This document shows, one piece after another, positions 26,201-37,500 of a DNA stretch of 64,000 bases. The notes under the pieces were generated by a model. The model ran no database searches. It was not told the origin of the DNA and saw nothing but the letters and a program-made list of their open reading frames with translations. The position numbers were made by a program, and so were the translations under genes. Within the stretch, counting starts at the first letter, position 1; each line of letters begins with the position of its first letter. Location: positions 5,543,878 through 5,607,877 of the forward strand of contig LR746264.1 in assembly GCA_902729315.2 (NCBI GenBank), in the 5' to 3' direction. The stretch comes from Spirodela intermedia (Eukaryota; Streptophyta; Magnoliopsida; Alismatales; Araceae).

Positions 26201-27974
26201 AAATAAAAGTACAAATGTCTTCAATGCTTATGTGGAAAAAATCCCAGTGAATCAAAAAAAAATTATTGCGAACCAAAAATTTCTCTTATAATTTCATAGA
26301 ACGACAAACTTTAATTTTTGTGTCAGCGATTCCACGAAGAGAAAGAAGCCATTGATGGAGATTATGGAGATGGGAAGTAAGCATGAAGAATGGACTCATC
26401 CTGCCTCGAAACTGCCGTAACTTGGTCCTATTTTAACATTAAGCGTCGTGAATGATTCCTTTGATAGCATCGATGAGTGAGAATACCAGAAATCTCTGCA
26501 AGAGGAACGAAGACGAGGAAAGGGAGTGATTCGCTCATCGCATACCACGTTACCGAACATGTCTAAGAAACGACGGTAGGAATCGTAGGCGAAGCGCTCC
26601 CCGCTCCGGGCGGCTAATCCAGCCACCACCTCGTCGTTCAGGCCCAGGTTGAGAACAGTGTCCATCATCCCCGGCATAGAAATCTGCAACGACGATCAGC
26701 AGGTGGTTTAATCAGGCATTTTGACCGTCAATCAAACTACGTTTTGCAGCGCAAGGACGGTTGCACCGGCGCATTTGGGGAGTAGCCTGATCGTGGTGAG
26801 CATCGTACCGCGGCGCCAGACCGGACAGAGAGGAGGAGGGGGCGGGAGGGGTCCCCAAGTGCCGCTCCCATATCCTGCTCCACGGCGCCGAGGCCGTCGA
26901 GAACTTCATCCCAAAGGCCCGATGGCAGCTGATTGCCATTTTCACGATACTCTTCGCAGGCCTCCGTCGATATGGTGAGCCCCGGTGGCACCGACAATCC
27001 GATGCTTGCCATCTCCGCCAGGTTCGCCCCCTTCCCGCCCAGCTACAGCGTCCATCGCCACAAGAAATTTGAAAAACTTCAACGTTATCCAGCTACCATC
27101 CATTATTCAATGGTAATAATAATGACATTGGCGTTGACTTCAATCCGATGATGATAGGACCATTTCGATTCCTTGTTCAAGAAGAAGCAACTCACCAGAG
27201 ACTTCATGCCCTTGTGCCCTTCGCTCTTCCCCTTCCCGAAGGTGAACACCCTCTGTGAATAGAGAAGCCATTAATCAGACGATGAATTTAGCAAACTGCA
27301 TTGACACCAGGAGCGGATTCCGGTGAAATCAGAGAAAGGTCTTCGCCAGATGGCCAGTCATCAGTTTGCAAAGTCGCACTGGAGCAGAGGAAAGAGACAG
27401 ATGATCAAGGTGGAACAGCATCATCACTGTGAGCAGCTCGCGTAGACGCCTCCCATCTTGACGCGGGCTTCCGGCATCTTTTGTCCATCGAGTACAACTT
27501 CTGTGGACGAAGCCAACCGAGTGCCATAGCCAGCTACCACGTGGACCACCTCGGTGGCCAAGAGCGGCCACTGACTTCAGAGCCCCCACGGCTCACACGA
27601 CTTCAGACCCCTCGTTTTTGTTTTATATTGATTCCATATATTGACTTGCTTCTTCCGATTTGTACCTTTTTGATCGCCGGTGTCGGAGTCGCCACGGCGT
27701 TCGGCGGAGTCGGCTGGCGACTCCGACGGTCGTCGAGCAGCTCTCCTCCCTCGCGACCGTAGCCAGCAGCCTTTTTGTTCATCACGACGCGGGTTCCAGC
27801 GTTCGGTCTGCGTGCGATGCGGACTGGAGACGAGGCTATCCCATGTCTGAGACTTCCTCCCTTGAGGAGACCTGCGCCGCTACGGAGCCGGCCCCCTGGC
27901 AGCAGCCTCCGCACGGAGGCGTCGCCTGTGGCCGCAGCCGGCCGTAGCAACCCGGCCTCCATTGCGGCGGCCAT
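17245..27974 (-). CDS. PPDK: Pyruvate, phosphate dikinase, chloroplast-type precursor (complete)
   Basis: Twenty exons: 27974-27666, 27252-27196, 27042-26809, 26683-26546, 25677-25515, 24936-24701, 24219-24091, 23901-23722, 23072-22935, 22542-22378, 22184-22023, 21685-21596, 21142-21004, 20087-19910, 19123-18994, 18803-18675, 18334-18197, 17725-17648, 17491-17400, 17287-17245. They sum to 2928 nt, 975 aa. The enzyme makes phosphoenolpyruvate from pyruvate, ATP and phosphate. Exon 1 (103 aa, Ala/Arg-rich) looks like a plastid transit peptide. Then come the ATP-grasp region ('[15 protein letters not shown]', '[16 protein letters not shown]'), the phosphohistidine domain '[15 protein letters not shown]' (about 552-566; regulatory Thr about 555, catalytic His about 557), and the PEP-binding barrel ending '[14 protein letters not shown]' and '[14 protein letters not shown]'. 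Intron 15 (18804-18993) uses a GC donor; the other introns are GT-AG. No stop or shift was found, so it should be functional. Confidence 0.95.
17609..17625. repeat. (GA)n microsatellite in a PPDK intron
   Basis: GA run just downstream of the exon 18 donor of PPDK. Confidence 0.8.
20694..20715. repeat. (AC)n microsatellite in a PPDK intron
   Basis: Eleven AC units in the intron between PPDK exons 13 and 14. Confidence 0.85.
22669..22682. repeat. Poly-C tract in a PPDK intron
   Basis: Fourteen C in a row in the intron between PPDK exons 9 and 10. Such runs are prone to sequencing error, so the length is uncertain. Confidence 0.85.
27538..27627 (-). promoter_or_regulatory. Candidate internal promoter in PPDK intron 1
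   Basis: On the minus strand a TATAAAA box (27627-27621) lies about 40 bp after the exon 1 donor. A CACGTG G-box (27543-27538) follows downstream. In grasses the cytosolic PPDK transcript starts from a second promoter inside intron 1, so the location is suggestive. Intron 1 is only 413 bp, and I could not find an alternative start codon that splices in phase to exon 2. Confidence 0.3.
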
Positions 27975-28017
27975 TCCTCTGCGTCTCCCCAGATGATCGA
28001 AGACAAGAGAAAACAAG

Positions 28018-28530
28018 GAAACGAAAGCATTATCCAATGAGAATTTCGGATAGTGATCAGCTAAACAGCAGGACAGCCCATATATCAACTGCGACCGCAG
28101 CAGGGACTCGAGGATCATGGCATCATATTAACTGCTGATCAATCACCTGTACGCTCACTCAGAAGATAGTCCCAGAAACAGCAAAAGCGAAGAAAACTCG
28201 AAGAATCCAATTCAAGCCTCGGGGACGATCAAATTACTTGAGAAAAGGAACTCGGACAATGGAAATGGGAATAATGAAACGAAAACATCATCCAGTGACA
28301 AATTCGGACAGTGATCAGCCAAAACAGCAGAACAGCCGCAGAAATCAACTGCGACCGCATCAGGGACTCGAGGATCACGGCATCACATAAACTGTGAATC
28401 AATCACCTGTAAATTCACTCAGATGAAAGTCCCAGAGACACCAATACGAAGAAAACTCGAAGAATGAAGTCCAAGCCTTGTGGACGATCAAATTACGAGA
28501 CAAAAATAATTCGGGCAATGGAAATGGAGA
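28018..28530. repeat. 258-bp imperfect tandem duplication upstream of PPDK
   Basis: Unit 1 starts at 28018 (GAAACGAAAGCAT) and unit 2 at 28276 (GAAACGAAAACAT). Matching blocks stay in register throughout, for example 'CAGGGACTCGAGGATCA', 'GAAGAAAACTCGAAGAAT' and 'GGACGATCAAATTAC'. By eye identity is high but not perfect. The first unit begins 44 bp above the PPDK start codon, so the duplication covers the leader and proximal promoter. A TATA-like word (GATATATGG on the minus strand, near 28080) is present only in the gene-proximal copy. Confidence 0.85.
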
Positions 28531-28925
28531 CTCCGCTAACGATCGACACACAGATGGTGAATGAGTCGGAATGATCATACCCGACTCTTCTCTTCTCCGA
28601 CGGGAAGATCAGATCCCGAGGGTGGGTGGGCGAGCAGCATCTACAGCGGCCCCTCGCAGTTCGTCCTTCTCGTATTTCATGAAGAATCTGCGCCGCGCCC
28701 GTTCCTGTGACGACAAACGATACTAAGTGGTGGGCCCATAGCATGATCCTAGGGACGGTGGAAGCCTTGATGAATTGATCCTGGCCGTTCGATGCGTGGG
28801 CCACGGTATTTTCTGTGTTCAGTCTCAACGACCACCCCGCCGCCTCAATAAATAAAAAGCGAGGGAAGTCCGCCTGGGGGAGAGATTCAGAGAAAAAAGT
28901 GGGCCCCTGTCAAGTGAGGAGCCCA

Positions 28926-29046
28926 CACGTGGCTCCGGTTTCTGACACACGATCTCTTATCCTCTGCCGCGGCGGGAAACGCCCGCCACCGTCATCTCCA
29001 ACAAACAGCGTGTCAACTGCAGCACTCTTCTTCCACGTTCCACGTG
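28926..29046. promoter_or_regulatory. Two G-box (CACGTG) elements between PPDK and the next unit
   Basis: CACGTG occurs at 28926-28931 and 29041-29046, the latter as CCACGTGTG (ABRE-like). They lie about 1 kb above the PPDK start codon and could serve PPDK (minus) or a plus-strand unit to the right. bZIP or bHLH factors bind such motifs in plants. Confidence 0.4.
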
Positions 29047-29081
29047 TGAATGGGGTCTTCAGAAGCCCGGGTCCATCAATC

Positions 29082-29926
29082 CGGCCCAGGCCTTTTTTCT
29101 CGGCCCGGGCCCAGACTATTAGAATTATTCTATTCTTTTATTTCTAGAATAAGAATAAGACAGGAGCCGGATATCTCTCTGTGCCTGTACCCATCATCTC
29201 TAATAGTTGAGTCCATAAGGAAAAGTTAGGTTCGAGATTTTTTTGATTTTTATTGAAAATGGGTAATTATTTTCTAAATTCCTCTCTCTCTCTCTCTCTC
29301 TCCTCTCCATGACTAACCTTTTTCAACTCTGAGGCATTGACCTTACTAATGTTTCGCGGGGAAATTACTTGAAAACGATGAAATATTGTATATTATTATA
29401 TTTAACGCCGCTAATTAAATAATAAAAGTATTTTATGCCTATTTGTTGGGAGGAATATCTCAGTCAAAAGAGAACCTGTAAACGTCACTCGTTCGGTCTT
29501 TGGCTTCTTTCAAGTGGAGGGCATTAAATCAGCCAAGTTTGAAAAGACGGGATCCTCGCACAGAAGGTCCCGTCTCCTGAGACATAAAATACTAGTATTC
29601 ACCATCCTCGGATTCACCATCATGGGTCTAGAAGGTCAACGGCGCACGTCAGTAATATCATGGACTGCTTCCGCGGCGCTGTATCAGCGGCGAGGCCTCG
29701 TCGCCGCCGCCGGCTGGTCTCCCCGTTCTCTCACTGAGGGGCTCTTCTGATTCTCCCCCTCTCCTGGGTTTGGACGAAATCCCTAAATTTATCCGAAACT
29801 CGGAGGGGGTCCGAGAAAACCCTAATTAAATTCGGGTCGGTGCGCAATGGCTGGTCGGGCTGTCGGGCCTCTCCAAGTTGGGGTAGCCTACGCCATGCCC
29901 GGCGGGGAGAAGGCGAGGAGCTGCGG
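29082..29926 (+). promoter_or_regulatory. Site II plus telo-box promoter-like block with a short first-exon candidate
   Basis: GGCCCA at about 29083 and GGGCCCAG at about 29107 precede a telo-box AAACCCTAA at 29817-29825. An ATG follows at 29847 in good context (GCGCAATGGCT), and the frame runs 80 nt to a possible donor GG|GTAAAA at 29926/29927. The 27-residue frame opens 'MAGRAVGPLQVGVAY'. Site II with telo-box is typical of plant housekeeping promoters. I could not identify the protein or later exons, so a decayed gene or a non-coding transcript is equally possible. Confidence 0.25.
29281..29302. repeat. (CT)n microsatellite
   Basis: CT run in the intergenic region right of PPDK. Confidence 0.85.
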
Positions 29927-29930
29927 GTAA

Positions 29931-30918
29931 AAGGACGAGGACCTTCAATGAAGGGAGACTGCCAAAGTAAGAGGAATTTTGACCTAACACGATTCCAAAT
30001 GGAAAAACTTCAATCATTTTCATTTCTGGGGGCAAGACAATGCTTTTGGTGAGCCGTGCCCACTGATCATGAAGTTCGAGGAGGGATCTTTTGCCCAGCA
30101 TCAGATTGATCTGCATCTTATTTATTTAATTATTTTTTTTGGGTTCTGCCTCAATTGATTGATGGATTAGCGGATGGGATTAACCGGAGTGTAGAGGCTG
30201 AGCCAGATCAACAGAACCAATTGGATAATAAAGATGGTGGCCTGGCCTCAAAACATCTGCTGTGGACTGTGATATTGATCTTAGTATACCTTTAGTTTTT
30301 CACCAGATTCTGACTCAGAGAGTAGCGCCAGCAATTGAGATTATTGATTCTAAGGGGTATCAGAGGGACAGACGAGCAGATAGATATCAGGACAAAGTGT
30401 ATATCGAACCAATTGAACCTACGCAATCAGTCAGAGATCACAATGCCTGATCCTGTTTCATTTTTCACTGGTTCCAAAGGTTCAAATAGGCTGGGTATAA
30501 CTTGACACAAGTAGAAGGCAGAGTAAGACGGATGAAGTTCTTCAAGGGTCATGCTGGATGGGGGACAATGAGTTCTCATCACCCGAAAGCTGGTGACAAC
30601 TGTGGAGATGTAAATGGCTGGTTAGAGAGAGAAAGCTGGGGTTATAGAATCCTGGGAAGGAGGATGCTTTTTTTCGACAACTGAGACTGCAGGACTTCAC
30701 CAGGAGGCTTAAAATGTTTTTCGACAACACGCCTTTGGAAATTTGGAGGAAATCTTGAAACAATTCACATGTGGAAGGTGAGTGGTCTCCTGGCCGGCCG
30801 CCTTGGACGAAAATGGGTCTCATCTGGATTGATGCCCTGCCAAGATAGAGAAATACAGGTTGGTGAGTATTGCCGAGGGACTGTGTTGTTGATACCAGAC
30901 ACAACATCATACAAAAGC
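29931..30918. other. Intergenic stretch with broken open frames, no gene assigned
   Basis: Short frames of 60-90 codons occur on the plus strand (for example 30262-30450 and 30502-30684), and a 137-codon frame on the minus strand (30542-30955). None matches a family I know. It may be an old gene relic downstream of the promoter-like block. Confidence 0.3.
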
Positions 30919-31280
30919 ATGTACCTTTCTCGCTGGTATGGTGGAGAGATAGCATCGGCGTGTACCTCTACTTCTCACGGTTTGATTACAAAAGGAACAG
31001 GGAGGGGGGGGGGGGGGGTTGAGACCAAGATTGGGAAAGAATAAGTTCATGAATATATAAATATCACAAGTTATAGGTACAATACGGAAATATGTACCTT
31101 TCTGTTGATGTGTTGGAACAGGTAAGTATCGGCATACACATTTATTGCTCACCATACTTTTTATTACAAAGGTTAAATGAATGGGTGGGAGAGGGGGGGG
31201 GGCAGTGGTCGTTGGAACAGAAGCTGGGAAAGAATATGAGATTTAATATATATGAACGCATGAAAAGCTACACAAGTAGG
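30919..31280. repeat. Diverged tandem duplication with poly-G tracts
   Basis: Two neighbouring segments share the same ordered landmarks: 'ATGTACCTTTCT' (30919 and 31090), 'TATCGGC'-like words, 'TTACAAA', a poly-G run (G15 at 31004-31018; G10 at 31193-31202), then 'TGGGAAAGAAT' (about 31031 and 31225). The period is roughly 170-195 bp with indels. It lies just beyond the 3' end of PIEZO. Confidence 0.6.
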
Positions 31281-31548
31281 ACCGTATCACTGCTGACCTT
31301 TGAACACCAGCTAGTCCATGGCCATGTACATGGAAGCTTGGCCTTTTGGAAGCGACTTCATGTCTTTCCTTACCATGCCAATCAAAGAAAGACGTAGGCC
31401 AATAGATAGATAAGTGAGGAAAATTTTTTTGCGAGCCACGTCCATGTTCAATATAAAGGCATCATCGTATGGGAAGTTACGGTTCCTCCTTGGTCGAGCG
31501 CATCGTTAGATTTGTGTGCAGGCTGATTCGAGTGGTTCGGAAGACATG

Positions 31549-34500
31549 CTAGTCAGGCTTTGTGTACTCGAGGAGCATGTGGGGCGACCTGTAGATTTTT
31601 ACGAGTGTCCAGTAGAGGACTTCCTCAACTTCCAGCTCGCCCTCAGCCCTTGCGGCATAAATGTCCTCGCAGATTGCTGTCAACCTACAGAAAAAAAGGT
31701 TGATCATGAACATAGCTTGTTCCACAACTCTTCTGAAAGAAGCCAAACTCCAGCGTAAGAAAAAATTTACTACTGCAAATGCTTCTAAAATATGTTAGTG
31801 ACATTTTAATGTCCGATACCCAATCTTTTTTATTTATTTATGGTTTAACAACTCATTCCTCCCCGATAAGAAACGCATGAGAACAGAGAAGATTCACATC
31901 AGGAACATGCATATGGGGCGCTCTGAAGCTTGAATTGAGCTTTCCCTTTCTGTTTAGAGGACAAAAATGTTTACTATTTGCAAACTAACAAAACAAAGTT
32001 GTACATCAAGTCATTACCTGTCACAAGATGGAAGATTCTCGTATGGTATTCTCATCCTTAGATCAGCGCATTGGAGTCTAATGAACCGTCCGACTGCGAG
32101 CACAAAGGTAAGGTAAAGGCTCCAGATGTTGAACTTGCTGAGAGTTTCACCAAGTATACCCTCTGAAAAAAGAATGCGAACCGATATTAAGGAAAAAGGA
32201 ATGGTAAAAGAGGACTGCAAGGATATAAGATAGAATTCAACTTATCATATGAAATAATATATTTGAGCACCATCGATCTCTAAAGTCCCTTTAGGTTGGA
32301 TAGCCCTACACAATACATTTCTCTTTCCATAGTTCACTTTCTTATAATCCATTTGAACCATTTAACGGAATCAAATTTTATGTTGTTAGGGCAACATAAA
32401 CCCAGATCAGCAGCAGGCGCAGTTCATTTGAGGGTAATCTCGTTATACAATCCTTTGAAACAGCTGGGCATTCAGATATTCAACTGTATATGCACTTTGC
32501 AACAGTAATGATCAGTATTCCAGTTAATTCAGGTTATCTTCAACCTAGAGAAACTAAAACGCAAGTAGAATACTGATCATTACAGTTGAAAGTGCCTATC
32601 CAGTTGAATATCGTAAAGCCCAATTGTTTGAAGGCATTGTAATGCCAGATTACCCTCTAATGAACCCTGAAGAACTTCGACATAATCCGCATTCAGTGAG
32701 TCGCAGCTAGCTATATCAGCTTTTCAATTTAGGATCCAAATCATAACAGTGATTCTCCTCGCCAAAGGTGTTTTTGCGTTTCTTCACACTGTTTGAGTGA
32801 ATAAACTCTACGGTGGGAGAAATTCTAGAACCAAGAAAGATGTAAAAAAGTAATCTATCATTTTCTATCATAAAAAATAAAAAAACACCAAGGATGCTAG
32901 TCAAGGGTATATACGTGGTGGTGTCTCCTCAGAGACAATGATAGCCATTGGACCAGTCAGATCAGTGCATTCTTCCACATCTGGTGCGTGTACATCACGG
33001 AAGGACCACCATGAAGGCCTTCCTTTGTTTAGAGAAATATCACCAGCGACAGAATTCCTCTGCAAGCATACCGATTGATAGGGAATTAGAAAGAAATTGT
33101 CATAATCGATTTATCACGGTCAACAGGAGCATAAACATTCATCTTATTATTCAAAGGAAACTACAATGTATCACATTACATACTGATTGCTTAAGAACCC
33201 GCACTTCACCAGAGCCTGTGACTTGGAAGAACCTGGAATAAATGTCTTCTACTCTGAAACTGTCAGCAGTTCCATTCAGAACATCTTTGACAGAAGAAGA
33301 GTTAGTACATTGAGGACCACAAGATGATTCATACTTCACAGTTTCCTTTCCTTTTGGCCTATCCCTCGTCAATACCCATGAAAAGATAAGCTGCATTTTG
33401 TGGTCAATCGACCTGATAAATCTATTCTGCACCACAGAAGGAACCAGCCATGAAGAGCTTGCATCTTCTTGGCAGCAGATCAACTGAATATCCCTCATAT
33501 TGTATGAATCTAATAAATTATCAGGGTCAAGATTGGAATGGATATCTGAATAGTCTATTTTCTCACACATACTTGTCTGATATATAGTCAATCTTCCGCC
33601 ATCTGTTTTAATTTCAATCTGGACCCTGGCATCCATAATGGGATTTTCAATGTTTGTAGGATTGACATTGCTGTAGATCTGAAACAATAAAATTCTAACC
33701 GTAAATATCCAGCATGATGAATCAAACTCGACATATAAAGTCACAGCATAGTATTCTTATCCATCATCACTTGTATCGGAGTTATAAATTGAGGTTTCGA
33801 GGACGAACTGTACAGGGTAGAGGATAACTGGGAATACCATTTATAACCGAAAATACCACCTTGTCTGACTGTCAAATTCAACATATTTTGCCAGGAACTA
33901 AATTTTCACAAACCCACTTATCCAGTATGTGTATAATTCATAGGATGAACCGTAAATATGAAAATAGAAAAATGATGCTAGAAACATCTTCTAACTGTCG
34001 AATTCATCATAGTTAAGGAGAAAACTTGATCCTTATATATCATCAATTCCATTGGGGATACAAAAGTAACCTTCTAGGATGATAGATTGACGTAATAAGC
34101 AATATAAAGATTAATAACTCGATGCTGCTACTAGAAATTCATTATAATAAACCATGATACTGTCACATTCAATAGTAGGAGACAGACAAGATGATTTTGA
34201 CAAATACTGAAAATGATCGAGTCAGAGATCTAATACTTTAGGCCAGCACTACTGTTGACACTTCAACAATGGAAACTATCAAGCATGAGGGCACTACGCA
34301 CTAACCATATGTTACCCTAGTGAGATCGATCAAATGAATTCACTGCTGCAACGGCCTTGGATTTGATCGTCACATTGCATTATTAATGATTTTTATCACA
34401 GGATGTTTGTGTCGGTGTCACGTTCGGCTGAAAAGTATGGACCTCTTGGGATGACTCAGAAAAGGGGCTGAATCTACTATTTTTCACTAGGACTACAATC

Positions 34501-37500
34501 TCGGTGGCAGAATTAGGCTGCATGCGAGGGGAGCCTAAAAAGTGACTTCCCCGCAGTTGAGATGACACGACAGTAAAGAAAGTGAATGATATTCTGGGGA
34601 TAAGTTAAAAAAAAAAAGGCAAACTGAGCCGTTTGATGTCAAAATCAGAACTTTGATGTAGCATTATTAAGATGTTTGTATGAAACTTCTAACTTGCTGT
34701 CAACACACAGTATATCCATGACTCTGGACCAAGACCTAGGTTGATTGTACATTCCTAGTTCAACGCACTGCTGGAACAATGATGAACCGATATTGCTCGT
34801 GACAATGAGTCATCAACTTTCAGTCTACTACTATGAGTAGTTCATTCTCACTGACCAACCATCGGTAACGAAGCCATGGACCATTTCTTTATTGGCAGTG
34901 ACAATTTGAGCGAGAGATATTGACCAACCTCAAACAGTATATGGAAGGAAGTAAAAAACAATTTAATAATGAAAATATGATAAAATATGAAGACAAACCA
35001 TGACGAAGTTCCCAATTAAATCTAGAATGATTTACTTACCCACATAGGCGCCCAGATAACACAGATCAGTACGAAGAATAAACATATCCCACTGCAGCAT
35101 TTGGTCATTACGGTTTGTTTTTGCCCTTGCTGATGGCCTGCTCTGTTCAAAACCGCATCACATTTGACAAGATACAAGCTTGCATTGATATCCTCCAACT
35201 AAATATAAATTAAAGAACAGGTTAGAGAAGATACGAATGCATCAAATAAGTTTGTTAAGTGGCGAACAAGCAGCTCACTTATAGCATGCTTTGAATGGAT
35301 GAAAGAAGCCCATCTTATTATAAAAGGACCAGATTGCGTCAGATAAAATTTATGCCATCTTTCCCTACACAGATGCGCCAGGAACTTAACTCTTCTTGAC
35401 TTTCCTCACGATAGTTACTGTAATAAAAAGAAGGACATAATCTCGCTGCATATTGTAACACCGTCTTTCATTCGTTCAGGCACTATGAAAAGATAGCTAC
35501 CCAATTTCAACAAAAACAAAAATATACCCAAAATTCATGTAAACTAACACTTCCAATTATAACATATGCCAAAATACAACTCAAACTTATATAATCTAAG
35601 CTTCTCAATTTTCACAAAAGCATGCATTCAACTAAACCGTAGGTTTCATTCTGAGGGGAAAAAATGCATATTTGAAAAAAAGTGTTGAGCATTGTTTTTC
35701 AGAAACAACTAACGGTAACAAGATATTGGCAACAAATGATTCATAATCTCACCTTTAGCCAGTCATACATTGTTAAAGATGTCAATGTGCAGGACCAATC
35801 GAGTACACATCGAAGCTCATAGAGAAATGGTAGAGCACGATACAGACGAAAACCCAAGTAGTTAACTTGTGTAACCTGACTTGTTAAGAACTGCCTATAC
35901 AAGGTACTTTTATGGGGAATTCCGTGCTGTATCTGTATGGCCTGTAATGCCAGAGATAATGCCTTTGTGAGATAGATGGCTCGAAGGGCTAATCCTCCCA
36001 GATGTTGACGTGGGGGCTTGAGATACCAAGCATACTCTGTGACAGAGTATGTGAATAAGACAATATTGAAAAGATAAAATACAACTTTTACGGTGGCAAA
36101 TGAGCACAGGTAGATGACACGATCAAGTACAATCAAGAAAAAGAGGGCCTGCAAAGAGGGGAAAACCATAAGAGAAATAAGTTCACAGTGATGTTTATTA
36201 ATTTTATAAATGTTCACATAAATGTCACACATTTCTGGAACGCAAATTTAAATGCAAAACAATGAATAACTACAGATGAAGCATGGGCATTGTCTCATCA
36301 GACGTAGGGTTATCACGTTGAGAAATACGAAAAGAATAACGTATACCATCAAAATAAGTACGAACTCTTTCGGAAATTGATCCTCAAGCTGATAAACTTC
36401 AAGAAACTTGCTGTTGTTCTTGATAATAGACTGGTAGAACATAGCCACTAGAAAGAAAACAGCCAAATCAGCACCAAATATATATGCATATAAATCAACA
36501 TCCCTTTTGCCGCCTCCAATCACAGATACTACAGGATATGGAAACCCTAACTCTTCAAAAATCCCAACAGATTTTGCTTTAAGAATTTCATCTGCAACAT
36601 CAGCAGCTGGCGTCAATGTCCAGTACCATTCCTTGTCAGAGCATCCCACAGAAGCATGAATAACTTCAAAGACAGCCAGGGCAATATTTTGATTTTCTTG
36701 ACTTCTTTCAATGCTCTGAATCCGAACTCTGCTGGGGCTGTTGAAGGAATAAGGCTTCTTTTCTCCATAACTTTCTTCATGAACGGAAAGAAGAACCTGG
36801 TTTATGCCCGATTCCACTGTCTCCGGTTGGATTCCGTCCTCTGGCCACTTGTTTACATCCATTGAAAGTTGGACAAAATAAGGAGGAGTTTCAGATCCTT
36901 TTGTCAGTGATTGCCAGTACCTAGAGAAATTTCTCACTAGTATTTTTGTTCCATTCACTATTGGCAAAAAGATTAGTCTAATCTTGTCTTTCCAGTAAAA
37001 GCCCACAGAAACTCCAATATCAGAGAATTTTTTTTTTGAAAATTTCGATTCAGATGCTATACTCCACTCTATCCTTGCAGTTATTGTCCTCTGTAGCAAT
37101 GTAAATACGTATACCAGAAAGAGAGGTAAGTTGCTCATAACAAATGAAGTCACAGTTTGCTGTTCAGGGAACCCTAGCCTCCGGAGTATAATCAGATTTA
37201 GTTTTAATTGACAGTGTTGTATAGCTATCTGATAACAGTATTGAAGTAAGATATAAACCTCAGTATAGACAAGAACGATAAGCCAGAAAAAATAACTAGG
37301 GCCAGAGTTTACGCAGAGAGCATATAAGAAAAGAGCTGCAAGGTATAGCATGGACAGAATGCCAAAATTCCAAAGGAAGACTAGAACAAAACAACAGTAA
37401 CACACAACGTCATTATTGGCTCGTATTTGTGCCCATACGAAACGGCATATTTTCCCAATTTGAAGGCTAGCTGTGGGCGCCATTCCAGTGTCAGAATTCA

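Noticed and set aside
27253-27589. Alternative cytosolic first exon of PPDK in intron 1
   Set aside because: Each ATG checked either fails to reach a GT donor in phase 0 or is out of frame with exon 2.
30542-30955. 137-codon minus-strand frame downstream of PIEZO
   Set aside because: No family match, and broken frames on the other strand cover the same DNA.
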